This document shows, piece after piece, positions 52,193-61,487 of a stretch of DNA of 64,000 bases. The stretch's first letter is position 1. Every line of letters starts with the position of its first letter. The stretch is taken from contig NZ_JBBVGT010000002.1 of the NCBI RefSeq assembly GCF_042159835.1, forward strand, positions 1 through 64,000. Reading direction: 5' to 3'. The DNA is from Albibacterium profundi. GTDB taxonomy: Bacteria; Bacteroidota; Bacteroidia; Sphingobacteriales; Sphingobacteriaceae. Made by a program: the position numbers and the translations under genes. The notes below the pieces were generated by a model. The model saw only the letters and a program-made list of their open reading frames with translations. It had not been told where the DNA came from and made no database searches.

Positions 52193-54040
52193 TTAATACC
52201 CAGGAGCCTGCACAAGGTTAGGGTTAATATCTATTTGAGCTTGCGGAACGGGCCATAGATACATTTTATTTGTAAATACCCGGTTCTTATAAAAAGTCCG
52301 TTTAAAGAAGGCGTTCGGATTGTTCGGATCATCGCTACGTACATTTCCAGTAAAATTCATTCCCCATAGCTGGCCATTCAAATACTGATCGGCAATCTTC
52401 CAACGGCGTAAATCGTGAATACGGACACCTTCGGCATTAAATTCAATTCTTCGTTCTCGCTGAATAGCTTTACGAATCGCTGACTGCGACAGACCTTGCT
52501 CTAATGGAGGAATACCTGCACGCTCACGGATTAAATTAATATTCTCCAATATCTCGGGATTACCGGGGTCCGATTCATTAAGTGCTTCCGCATAACCTAA
52601 ATATGCATCGGCCATACGATAAAGGATCCCCGGCTGATAAACCCATCTATTTTCTCTAGGAAAAACATCTAAACTCACTGCCTTCCGAACGTTATAGCCG
52701 TTCTGGGGCGCATCAAACGAAAGTCGTGTGTCTCTACCCCCTTGAACAAACTCAACGTTCCTATCATCTACACCCAACCATGCATTGTCAAAAATGACCG
52801 ATACATAGAACCGGGGTTCACGGTTGACATACATATTATACGTACCTCCCATCGTAACTGTGCCGACTTCCGGACCTCCGCCCGGCCAGCGTGTGTTTCG
52901 AACTTCATTTGCAGTAGAGAATCCGCTTTCTGAATAACCCGAGTTGGGGTCAGTTATAGGCAAGCCGTTTTCCATATAAAAGGCATCTACCAGCTCTTGA
53001 GTAACGCCCATACCGCCATTACCTCCTATACCAATTGGTAAATGGTGAGCCTGCCAACCATTTAGATCGGGTTGGTCGGGGCGACCGAATATGATTTCTC
53101 TATTCCCTTCTGAAAACTTCTTAAGCGACATGTTGTAATATGACATGAATGGATCAATTGAGCCGTCGGCGTTATATTCATAGTACAAACCATAATCTGC
53201 AGCCTCGGCGGCGTCAATTAATTCTTTATAGGCAGCTGCGGCTCGCGCCCATTTAGACGGATCAGCATTGGCTTGAAACAAATTAGTTCCGTGGGCATTC
53301 TTCCAATTACGGAAATCAGGATTGCCGTTAAACAAAGGACTCGCGGCAAAGAGCAAGGTCTTCGCTCGAATAGCCAAAGCCATAACTGAAGTCGCCTTTC
53401 CCCAATCGTGCTGATCAGGATAAACAGCAGGAAGCTTTCCTGACACATCTTTCAGTTCTGTATCAATCCAATTCACAATCGAGTCGTAAGGCGTTTGCGT
53501 AATCATAAGTTCCGACGCGGGCGCATCCACCGCCTCGATCACGCCCGGTTTAAAGGGTATCGGACCGTATATTTCGATCATGAGGGAGTAATAATAAGCG
53601 ATCAAAAAGCGAACCTGAGCTTTCATCACTTCAACATCTTCAACACTTACCCCCGGTAAGGGCTTAACATTTTCCAGAAAAATAAGCCCGGATCGAATTC
53701 TTTTAGGCAGTTCCACCCAATAATATGGATTCCAAGCTGAGATAGGATTCCAATCGCCCAATGTATACGCATATACATTACGCCAACCGAAAGGTGTCCA
53801 CTCTGCCGGAATCGTCAAATCGTCCCCCATAATATTATAACCCTGATCTTTGAAATAACCCCACATCGGATTAGGTATCCCGGAATACACTCCAGCCAAC
53901 CAGTCTTCCGTACGTATTTTATCATTAAAAATCATCTCCATCGTCAGCTGGTCGTCTGGCATTTTATCGAGATACTTTTTACAGCCGGTGAAAGAAAATA
54001 TGACGGCTGCAATGATTCCTATTTTATATATTGTTTTCAT
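52193..54040 (-). CDS. SusD/RagB-family glycan-binding lipoprotein
   Basis: A 615-aa SusD-like outer-membrane lipoprotein (signal with lipobox FTGC). It has tetratricopeptide-like helices and the typical end block ERRIEFNAEGVRIHDLRRWK. It lids the SusC porin and captures oligosaccharides. It directly follows SusC and shares its operon. Substrate cannot be read from sequence. Confidence 0.94.
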   Translation of the reverse strand: MKTIYKIGIIAAVIFSFTGCKKYLDKMPDDQLTMEMIFNDKIRTEDWLAGVYSGIPNPMWGYFKDQGYNIMGDDLTIPAEWTPFGWRNVYAYTLGDWNPISAWNPYYWVELPKRIRSGLIFLENVKPLPGVSVEDVEVMKAQVRFLIAYYYSLMIEIYGPIPFKPGVIEAVDAPASELMITQTPYDSIVNWIDTELKDVSGKLPAVYPDQHDWGKATSVMALAIRAKTLLFAASPLFNGNPDFRNWKNAHGTNLFQANADPSKWARAAAAYKELIDAAEAADYGLYYEYNADGSIDPFMSYYNMSLKKFSEGNREIIFGRPDQPDLNGWQAHHLPIGIGGNGGMGVTQELVDAFYMENGLPITDPNSGYSESGFSTANEVRNTRWPGGGPEVGTVTMGGTYNMYVNREPRFYVSVIFDNAWLGVDDRNVEFVQGGRDTRLSFDAPQNGYNVRKAVSLDVFPRENRWVYQPGILYRMADAYLGYAEALNESDPGNPEILENINLIRERAGIPPLEQGLSQSAIRKAIQRERRIEFNAEGVRIHDLRRWKIADQYLNGQLWGMNFTGNVRSDDPNNPNAFFKRTFYKNRVFTNKMYLWPVPQAQIDINPNLVQAPGY

Positions 54041-54084
54041 TATATATCGTTTTAAATCCTATTCAATTAATATCTCACTACTCC

Positions 54085-57000
54085 TTAAAAATTAACATTG
54101 ATACCCAAAGACGCAGATTTCATCATGGGATAACGAAGCCCATCCGTGGTTTCCAACTCAGGGTCCCACAAGTCGAATTTCGAGAAAGTCAAAATATTGG
54201 ATGCTCTGGCGAATACCCTCAAATTAGAGATATGTGCTCTTTCAGTCCATTTTTCTGGGAGTGTGAAGCCCAATTCAATATTCTTCAATCTCAGAAAGCT
54301 CATATCTCGTAACCACCATGTAGAACGCTGCTCATTATTTAGGTTTACGCCCGAAGTCAGTCTCGGCCAAAAAACATCTTGCGATGGATTATCTGGTGTC
54401 CAGCGGCTGTCAATATTAGAATAGATATTTCCTGTAGCACCCAAGGCTGTTCCCGGCAACCAGTTTTCGCCGCCCAATATCTGCCAAGTTCTACCCGCGC
54501 CTTGGAAAAAGAATCCTAAATCCACAAAACTATACCGGATAGTCGCCCCGAAACCATAAATAATCTCAGGCATCCGAGTCCCCCCAATGGCTGTTTGATC
54601 CAAGGTTGTCACTACCCCATCGCCATTTAGGTCACGATACTTTATATCACCTGGTCGGAGTGTTTCACTAAAAGATTGGGAGGGTATTCCTAGTTTTAAT
54701 TCTCCTGATTCATCGAAATCGTCTTCCGTGAATAATCCGTCGGCCACTAATCCAAAGAGCTGCCCAACAGGTTTACCGGTGCTTGAACGGTAGGTTCCCA
54801 AGACGCCGAGTGGTTCGTCTATCTCCGTCCTGATGTTATGCGCATAGGTATAATTCCCCATAACAGTCAGGTGCCATTTATCTGACAGTCTTCGGTCGAC
54901 CGTTAATGACATTTCTATACCTTCGTTCTCGACTTTACCGAAGTTTGCCCACACTGTTCTGATAAACCCAGCTGAGCCAGGCACATTATTACGCTGAATA
55001 AATATATCCTCGCGTTTTTCTTTAAAGAGGTCAACATTAAAATTGATCGACCCGTTTAACAAGCCTACTTCAAGCCCTACATCCGTCTTTGCCACCGTCT
55101 CCCATGTCAGTTCAGGTATACCCACTTCTCCTTCCGAACGACCTAAGCGGTATACGTCATTGTCAACTCCCCAACGATAATAGTGGAAATCCTCAATCGT
55201 CGAAATGTAAGCAAATCGACGTCCTCCAATATCACTGTTCCCAGCTTTACCCCAGGAACCACGAATTTTCAGATTTGAGATCACATTTCTTACCTGCTCC
55301 ATAAAGTCCTCTTCTGAAATTACCCAACCTGCTGCAAATGCTGGAAAAAAACCAAAACGTTTTCCAGGAGCGAAGTTCTCAGATCCGTTATAGCCGAAAT
55401 TAGCTTCCGCTATGAACCGACGATCGTATGTATAGGAAAACCGGCCTGCTATACCCTGGTTTCGGAAAGGCAATTTACTACCATTGTCATAATGGCGCTG
55501 GTTATACAACAGCATCGAGTTGATATCATGCTTATCATCAAACATTCTGCTGTACGACACCATTCCCTCTAAATATACACTTTGATTACCCCACTGAGCA
55601 CCCGTACCGTAACCTAAAAACTCTTGTCCGTGGTGATTAATTTCTAATATTAGATTACCTTCCTCATCTCGTCCGGAAGCAGGAGTGTAATAATCAGGGG
55701 TTTTGCTTCTCGATACAGAGTTCGCTGAGAATTTATCGAATGCGAAAGTCAGCTTCGCTTTTAAACCAGGTGTAAAGGCCTCTAAATCCTGTTCTACAGA
55801 GGTAAGTGATTGCAATGTATAATGATTCCATTTCTCATAGCCTCGCTGAGTTGTGAAAGCCCACGGATTTTCACGAAAAGCAATTCTTGGGAGTTCTCCG
55901 GTCGAATACTGCGGCGGGTGTATGAATGGCGGGATTCTCGATGCTTGATAGAAAACACCAAAGCTGGTCTCGTCCCCGGGAGGGCCATTGTGGGTTTGAA
56001 GATAACCACCCAAGTTCACGCGAACCAAGGTTGTTGGTGTTACATTCAAATCGACATTCGACCGAACATTTTGGCGGTTTACTTTAACCCCCGAATTCCA
56101 GTCTTGAGTAGGATCTCTTTCTATAATACCGTCTTCGGTAAAATAACCTAATTCCAAAGCATAGCGCAAGAAATTATTACCACCCGACATATTCAAATTG
56201 GCTCTCATGCTAGATGCATGATCTTTCGATACAACATCCCACCAATCTACATCTGGATAAAGATCCGGATCAGACTGATCTCGGTATTTCTGAAGAATCT
56301 CTTCCGACATCAACGGTGCTTTACCCGCATCTTCGTTAAGCTCATTGATGAGTTCAATGTAAGGGACAGCGCCAATATAATCAGGGATTTTAACTGGAGA
56401 TGTATTTGCACGCTCAAAACGCATGCTAATAACCGGCGGACCCATTTTCCCGCGTTTCGTCGTAATCATGATAACGCCGTTAGCCCCTCGTACTCCATAG
56501 ACAGCACTCGCAGCAGCATCCTTTAGTACGGAAAAGGACTCGATTTCTTCGGGATCTAGATTGTCTAAACTCCGTTCGACACCATCAACTAATACTAGCG
56601 GACGCGAATTCCCTCCAAACGTACTAATGCCTCGAATCCAGAAATCCGAATTATTGTGCCAAGGATCTCCCGTACGCTGTACCGCTATCACACCAGGCAC
56701 CATGCCGGCAAGATTATTACTAAGCGAACGATTGGGCGTTATTTGCAATTGCTCCGGCTTAACGGTTGATATCGCACCCACTACCGACGCCTTTTTTTGT
56801 GTTCCGAAGCCGACCACTATTACTTGGTTCAGGCCCGTGACACTGTCTTGCAGAACAACGTCGACAATTTCACGATTTCCCACGTCCACAGTCAATGTCT
56901 GATATCCTATTGCCGAAAACTCCAACTTCGCAGTTCTATCTAGAACATGTATCACATATTTCCCCCCATCTTCTGAAAGAACAGAATTATTAGTGTTAAC

Positions 57001-57201
57001 CTCGGCGACGGTAACACCGTCTAAACGTTGACCAGTTTCACTCGAAATCCGACCAAGTATCCGTATCCCATCGGCACGAGTCTGTAAAACTCGCTCGCCG
57101 TTAGGTGTTTCCTGCGCCTTCCCTTCTGGATAGAAAAAGAAGACTTGTAACATGAGGAGGATAAAGAACATTCCTCCTGGTTTTTGCAAGTACTGTTTCA
57201 T
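54085..57201 (-). CDS. SusC/RagA-family TonB-dependent transporter
   Basis: A 1038-aa outer-membrane TonB-dependent transporter. It has a signal peptide, a carboxypeptidase-like domain (about 40-120), the TonB box region, a plug with VVGFGTQKKASVVGAIS and the SusC hallmark VYGVRGANGVIMITTKRG, and a 22-strand barrel. It imports oligosaccharides with its SusD partner. Located between GH172(b) and susD in the operator-controlled unit. Confidence 0.95.
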   Translation of the reverse strand: MKQYLQKPGGMFFILLMLQVFFFYPEGKAQETPNGERVLQTRADGIRILGRISSETGQRLDGVTVAEVNTNNSVLSEDGGKYVIHVLDRTAKLEFSAIGYQTLTVDVGNREIVDVVLQDSVTGLNQVIVVGFGTQKKASVVGAISTVKPEQLQITPNRSLSNNLAGMVPGVIAVQRTGDPWHNNSDFWIRGISTFGGNSRPLVLVDGVERSLDNLDPEEIESFSVLKDAAASAVYGVRGANGVIMITTKRGKMGPPVISMRFERANTSPVKIPDYIGAVPYIELINELNEDAGKAPLMSEEILQKYRDQSDPDLYPDVDWWDVVSKDHASSMRANLNMSGGNNFLRYALELGYFTEDGIIERDPTQDWNSGVKVNRQNVRSNVDLNVTPTTLVRVNLGGYLQTHNGPPGDETSFGVFYQASRIPPFIHPPQYSTGELPRIAFRENPWAFTTQRGYEKWNHYTLQSLTSVEQDLEAFTPGLKAKLTFAFDKFSANSVSRSKTPDYYTPASGRDEEGNLILEINHHGQEFLGYGTGAQWGNQSVYLEGMVSYSRMFDDKHDINSMLLYNQRHYDNGSKLPFRNQGIAGRFSYTYDRRFIAEANFGYNGSENFAPGKRFGFFPAFAAGWVISEEDFMEQVRNVISNLKIRGSWGKAGNSDIGGRRFAYISTIEDFHYYRWGVDNDVYRLGRSEGEVGIPELTWETVAKTDVGLEVGLLNGSINFNVDLFKEKREDIFIQRNNVPGSAGFIRTVWANFGKVENEGIEMSLTVDRRLSDKWHLTVMGNYTYAHNIRTEIDEPLGVLGTYRSSTGKPVGQLFGLVADGLFTEDDFDESGELKLGIPSQSFSETLRPGDIKYRDLNGDGVVTTLDQTAIGGTRMPEIIYGFGATIRYSFVDLGFFFQGAGRTWQILGGENWLPGTALGATGNIYSNIDSRWTPDNPSQDVFWPRLTSGVNLNNEQRSTWWLRDMSFLRLKNIELGFTLPEKWTERAHISNLRVFARASNILTFSKFDLWDPELETTDGLRYPMMKSASLGINVNF

Positions 57202-57238
57202 AATTATTGGTTATTTGGTTTTTTGGTTATGGTTTATA

Positions 57239-59164
57239 TTATTCGTCTGTTTTAGCTAAGGTGACGCGATCAAAGGCCATGTCCGAAGCGAGGTTGTTTT
57301 TCAGGTCGATTCTTACGGTTTCGACACCATCAGCAACCCGTACATTTCCAATTCTAAAATCATTATCGCTGTTATTGGCACTCGATACCTTTTCCCATTG
57401 ACTATTATTCGGTACTCTCACATTTAAATCAACAGATCCTTCAGAACGCAAATGAACATACACCGCATAATGACCTTCCGGAATGCCTGAAACGTCGACC
57501 GACAGTTCTCCTTCTCCATTCGGCGAAAGAACTGCCCCCGGATCCCTTTTCTCCAAATCACCCTGATATTGAAGATGCTCCATCAAGCCTGTATAAAAAC
57601 TAACAGTATCTGGCACAAAAACCTCTGTCTGTGCATTTGTAGGATCATCTTGGTCAACAATCGGTTTATCTGCATAGTACATGGCAACCGATGTATAGTT
57701 TACTAATCGGTTGTTATCAGTCGGACCATGTTCTATATTATGTAGAATGTGATTCGAAAAAGGCATTTTATCACTAATAAACAGGCGATAACCACCGGTT
57801 CTTCCCATCGGTAAATTATATTCCAGACAACCGGTTAAAGGCGCACCTAAGCGCTCAACCCAACCACCGGGCTGAGCATACCAGCCTCCGTTAAAATAAT
57901 CTTCGGAACCCGTACCATGCACAGTCATCTCACCGTCGATCTCTGTGTAGTCATCACCTTCAAAAAACTCTGTAAAGTGCGTGTAATCCGTTGCATGACC
58001 AATCATAACGGTGCCGACATAATGTCCCCTACCCCCTCCCTCCAAGAAGACATACGGTGAACCTAAAGCCGGCTCTTCATTCTTCCAGTATGCATAGAAG
58101 CGACCTTCATGCTCTGCGTCTCTTTTTTCATTATCATAGTACACAGTTGCCTGTATATCAATCGCATCTGCGTTGTGCCCATCACGATACACCAACTCAA
58201 CCTTGGCGCTCTTATCAAAAGGCATTGGGATATAACTATATGCTTTCCCTGCGTCCGCTCCTATCAATAGACTTTCCATTGATGGAGAACCAAACGCAAA
58301 ACCAAAGAAATCAGCGACAGGTACATATACCGCCGCCCGATCCTCATCATCCCAAGTAATCTTAAGGTCAATTTGCTTGTAAAGACCCGAAAATGCTTCC
58401 ATAGGAGCTAGCTCAATGCCCAGCAAACGTCCTCCTTCATCGAGCTCTAAAATCGTTTCCGACGTGCCCGGTTGAAGTTTGATGTCATTTTCATCCGATT
58501 TAGTATTCGTTTCAGTAAAATCGGTTATCGAACGGCCATCTTTGCTCCATAGCTGAACGATTTTATCCAAAAGCTGTTGGTGTTGAGCAACCTGTTCTGG
58601 CTGATAACTCTCGACCTGATACTGTTTATCATAGGAACGAAATTGAATCTGATGAAAGAGGATTTTCTCCCCTCGGAAAACAATTTTACAACTCTCTTTA
58701 TATGGGATAGGTAAATAGCTATAAAATCCGCCCACCTTTTGATCGGCAATTGGCGCTAAGAAAGGAGCTTGACTGTTATTAAATAAATCTCTAAAACGGA
58801 TGGACATCGTAGGTTCCGTACTGCCGTCCAAATAAAAATCTAGCGTATCATCTGTCGGAGTAGGCGTCCAAATCCTTTCAATAATGCCCTGACCTTCTTC
58901 ATCAAAAATCACCAGTCCACCAGTCGGTTCTTCGCGTATAAAGGAATAAGTGCCACCAAAACCGTCATCATTTCCGCCAGTGCGGTCATAGGATGAGATC
59001 TGTTTAACGACGGTCCCCTCCATATACTCAGGTAAGGATCCGACAGTATACAAGCGATTAAGTTCGCTCTCGAAGTTCACTGTTTTTTGTGCCGAGACTG
59101 AACAAGACGCCAGCGAGCAAACAACAAAAAAAACTGAAAATTTTCGTAGTAAAAATAGTTTCAT
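57239..59164 (-). CDS. GH172 (DUF2961) glycoside hydrolase, copy b
   Basis: A 641-aa lipoprotein (signal MKLFLLRKFSVFFVVCSLASC). The DUF2961/GH172 core lies at about 25-480: GGGRGHYVGTVMIG and FEGDDYTEIDGE...HGTGSEDYFNGGWY carry the acidic pair. A C-terminal beta-sandwich (about 510-640) may bind carbohydrate. ATG 59164 is preferred over 59191 because it starts the signal peptide. It is first in the unit with SusC/SusD; two LacI-type operators lie upstream. Confidence 0.88.
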   Translation of the reverse strand: MKLFLLRKFSVFFVVCSLASCSVSAQKTVNFESELNRLYTVGSLPEYMEGTVVKQISSYDRTGGNDDGFGGTYSFIREEPTGGLVIFDEEGQGIIERIWTPTPTDDTLDFYLDGSTEPTMSIRFRDLFNNSQAPFLAPIADQKVGGFYSYLPIPYKESCKIVFRGEKILFHQIQFRSYDKQYQVESYQPEQVAQHQQLLDKIVQLWSKDGRSITDFTETNTKSDENDIKLQPGTSETILELDEGGRLLGIELAPMEAFSGLYKQIDLKITWDDEDRAAVYVPVADFFGFAFGSPSMESLLIGADAGKAYSYIPMPFDKSAKVELVYRDGHNADAIDIQATVYYDNEKRDAEHEGRFYAYWKNEEPALGSPYVFLEGGGRGHYVGTVMIGHATDYTHFTEFFEGDDYTEIDGEMTVHGTGSEDYFNGGWYAQPGGWVERLGAPLTGCLEYNLPMGRTGGYRLFISDKMPFSNHILHNIEHGPTDNNRLVNYTSVAMYYADKPIVDQDDPTNAQTEVFVPDTVSFYTGLMEHLQYQGDLEKRDPGAVLSPNGEGELSVDVSGIPEGHYAVYVHLRSEGSVDLNVRVPNNSQWEKVSSANNSDNDFRIGNVRVADGVETVRIDLKNNLASDMAFDRVTLAKTDE

Positions 59165-59205
59165 AATCGATAGGTTAATTGTAGTTATCATAATGTTTTC
59201 AACAC

Positions 59206-59241
59206 AACCCTATGTGCTTAATCGTTTAAGCATATAGGGTT
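59206..59241. promoter_or_regulatory. Extended LacI-type operator before GH172(b)
   Basis: TGCTTAATCGTTTAAGCA (59215-59232) is a CG-centred dyad and is extended by AACCCTAT/ATAGGGTT at 59206-59213 and 59234-59241, giving a nearly perfect 36-bp palindrome. It is 42 bp upstream of the start and belongs to the LacI regulator of this locus. Confidence 0.75.
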
Positions 59242-59308
59242 AAAAAAAATAAAATTTGCTTCCTCTGATTTTTGAAGACCTCAATTTGATAAAATTTAGT
59301 TTTATTTG

Positions 59309-59324
59309 GCTTATACGTTTAAGC
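59309..59324. promoter_or_regulatory. Second LacI-type operator upstream of GH172(b)
   Basis: GCTTATACGTTTAAGC differs from the 50303 site at one position. It is about 93 bp upstream of the 59215 operator, suitable for looping by a tetrameric or paired-dimer repressor. Confidence 0.7.
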
Positions 59325-59455
59325 AAATTTAAAACATTCATTGATATAAACAAAAAAAATGTAACTTTTTAATATACATACTCAAACCTCAGCTCATTTG
59401 CTAAAAAGCCGGCTACATCCCTCACCCAGTTTCAGAACGTATCTAATCACCAATG

Positions 59456-59485
59456 GTGGCTACCAAGCATTTCTTTGGAAGCCAC
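59456..59485. repeat. Hairpin GTGGCT-CCAA/TTGG-AGCCAC
   Basis: A 6-bp plus 4-bp stem with one A-A mismatch encloses an 8-nt loop. No T run follows. It may belong to an unrecognised small RNA or mobile-element remnant. Confidence 0.35.
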
Positions 59486-59587
59486 TGTAATCAACATTCA
59501 ATATTCACGGCAAATGGCAACGAAAGCAACGAAAACCTCAAAGCACCGAGTATTACCTTCAAGGAAAAATATTAACTCAAATGAAAC

Positions 59588-59681
59588 ACGGACATCAGAC
59601 GGATATTCGACGTATATAAATCGGATGCAGATGGTTAATATCCGTCGAATGTCCGTTGTATGTCCGTCCAATGTCCGTCTA
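59588..59681. repeat. Inverted repeat with three 11-bp-phased ATGTCCGT motifs
   Basis: ACGGACAT-led arm at 59588-59607 pairs with 59637-59656 (18 of 20). ATGTCCGT then repeats at 59649, 59660 and 59671, an 11-bp period (one helical turn). This fits cooperative binding of a regulator on one face of the DNA. Target gene is unclear. Confidence 0.6.
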
Positions 59682-59920
59682 AAGTTGACGTGTTAACATA
59701 CGCTTAATTTGACAAAAAACTAAAAAATGAATTCGTTTTAATAGGGAAAATACCAGAGAACAAAAGATAATATGTTAACTATAAGGAAAGTTATCGTGCT
59801 CAGAAACAATATTTCATGCTTAGCATTTCATTTTATCCGAGAAAGTTTTGAGGACGATGAGAATTAGAGCTGAAAATAAAAAAGCCATTCACATATTCAT
59901 GTAAATGGCTGATCATTAAG

Positions 59921-59995
59921 GGTGGAATACCGGGCTCGAACCGGCGACCTCCTGAACCACAATCAGGCGCTCTAACCAACTGAGCTAAAACCACC
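59921..59995 (-). tRNA. tRNA-His (anticodon GTG)
   Basis: Cloverleaf on minus: D stem GCTC/GAGC, anticodon stem CCTGA/TCAGG with loop TTGTGGT (anticodon GTG), T stem and TTCGAGC loop, and the His-specific extra 5' G opposite C73. The acceptor stem reads GTGGTTT against ATTCCAC, giving two adjacent T-T mismatches (5-68 and 6-67). It is otherwise normal for a Bacteroidetes tRNA-His. Confidence 0.85.
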
Positions 59996-60119
59996 GTGTT
60001 TATTGGAATGCAAAAATAACTAATAATACTACATCTCCAAAATAATTTTTGCAGATCTATTAACAATTATTTCATCTAGAGCCATAAATAAAAGTTTATC
60101 CGTTAATTTGTAATAGCTT

Positions 60120-61016
60120 ATGAATTGGAAGGTCGCCATAAATAATTTTAAACAGTACCTACAACTGGAGCGTTCACTTGCAAAAAACTCAGTGGAAGCT
60201 TATGTACGAGATATTGAAAAACTGGAATCTTACAGTCTAACGCAAGATATACTCAATCCACTTAAAGTTCAAACAACCGATATTCAACTATTTCTAAGAT
60301 GGCTAGGAGAACTAGAGGTTCAAGCTACTTCGCAGGCTCGGATCCTCTCAGGTATTAAGGCTTTTTTCAACTTCCTCTTGCTTGAAGATGAGATTAAACA
60401 GAATCCTGCTGAATTGATAGAGGCTCCAAGATTGAGCCGAAAACTACCCGATTTTTTACGGGTAGATGAGATTGAGGAAATTATAAGTGCTATTGATCTT
60501 TCGAAACCTGAAGGAATGCGAAACAAGGCTATGATCGAGACTCTTTACAGCTGTGGCCTGCGGGTAAGCGAACTGATTAACCTAAAACTGTCGGACCTCT
60601 TTTTCGAAATCGATTTCATTAAAGTAGTAGGTAAGGGAAATAAAGAAAGACTGGTCCCTATTGGAAATGGCGCTAAGAAGTGTATTGATATATATGTCAA
60701 TGAAGTTCGCAACCATCAGCCCATTAAAGCAAGTTTCGAAGACTTTGTATTTCTAAACCGAAGAGGTAGGGCACTCACACGTGTAATGATTTTTTTGATC
60801 ATCAAAGAGTTGGTCGCAAAGACGACACTTACAAAAAACGTAAGTCCTCACACGTTCAGACACTCCTTCGCAACACACCTGATTGAGGGAGGCGCCGATT
60901 TAAGAGCTGTACAGGACATGTTGGGACATGAGAGTATCACGACAACTGAAATCTATACACACCTAGATAGAGCTTATCTTCAATCCGTCATAAAGTCCTA
61001 TCACCCAAGACCTTAA
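60120..61016 (+). CDS. xerD: XerC/XerD-type tyrosine recombinase
   Basis: A 298-aa tyrosine recombinase of Xer length. The N-terminal SAM-like domain is at about 5-90. Catalytic residues: Arg in YSCGLRVSELINLK (about 146), HTFRHSFATHL (HxxR, about 244-247), GHES (His, about 270), and Tyr in TEIYTHLD (about 279). It probably resolves chromosome dimers at dif. XerC and XerD are hard to tell apart by eye; the symbol is tentative. Confidence 0.85.
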   Translation: MNWKVAINNFKQYLQLERSLAKNSVEAYVRDIEKLESYSLTQDILNPLKVQTTDIQLFLRWLGELEVQATSQARILSGIKAFFNFLLLEDEIKQNPAELIEAPRLSRKLPDFLRVDEIEEIISAIDLSKPEGMRNKAMIETLYSCGLRVSELINLKLSDLFFEIDFIKVVGKGNKERLVPIGNGAKKCIDIYVNEVRNHQPIKASFEDFVFLNRRGRALTRVMIFLIIKELVAKTTLTKNVSPHTFRHSFATHLIEGGADLRAVQDMLGHESITTTEIYTHLDRAYLQSVIKSYHPRP

Positions 61017-61077
61017 ACAGATAACACAAAAATTACTTGCAACTTAGTTTAATATACACAATATTTGTGGTGGTTAT

Positions 61078-61413
61078 ATGACAAAAGGCAGGATGTTCAT
61101 ACGTCAATTTTTTGCGTTGCTGGTTATTTTCACACTGGCATATGCGCAGACCTTGCTACTGATGCACGAAAAGCACAGTACGGAGCACCGTCATGACCTT
61201 TCTAATGAGGAGTCTTCTGCTCATGTATTAACTTTGAAGTGCGGTATCTGTGATTATATCTTTCATAAGCAATCAGATCCCGCTCTTATCTTAAGTCCCC
61301 AAAGCCTAACGATTACACTCCCAGCGATCGACCTCATAGTTGATCGTAGCTTTCCGGGAATCACACATCGACTTATTGGGCAACACCTCAATCGAGGACC
61401 TCCGCTAGCATAA
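61078..61413 (+). CDS. Small exported His/Cys-containing protein
   Basis: A 111-aa protein with an N-terminal membrane or signal segment (QFFALLVIFTLAYAQTLLL). A His-rich stretch follows (MHEKHSTEHRHDLSNEESSAH), then a CGICDYIFHKQ motif. It resembles small DUF2946-like proteins found next to metal-related TonB receptors. It is 74 bp before the TonB receptor and may be cotranscribed. Metal binding is inferred from the residues. Confidence 0.6.
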   Translation: MTKGRMFIRQFFALLVIFTLAYAQTLLLMHEKHSTEHRHDLSNEESSAHVLTLKCGICDYIFHKQSDPALILSPQSLTITLPAIDLIVDRSFPGITHRLIGQHLNRGPPLA

Positions 61414-61487
61414 GAAAAATCACTCTCATTATCAATGGCTTGCACTGCAATCACATTGACATTTCCTTATTGCTAGATATTACAACA

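Larger units (their letters stand above)
59242..59900. other. Repeat-rich intergenic region
   Basis: No credible gene. A 73-codon frame at 59475-59696 is an artefact of repeats. The region holds a second LacI-type operator (59309-59324), a hairpin (59456-59485), a 20-bp inverted repeat (59588-59607/59637-59656) and an 11-bp tandem repeat (59649-59681). Confidence 0.6.

Noticed and set aside
59475..59696. A 73-aa plus-strand frame
   Set aside because: It is made of repeat sequence and lacks a ribosome site and family resemblance.
59833..60066. A 77-aa frame on minus
   Set aside because: It is the translation of the tRNA-His region, a common artefact.
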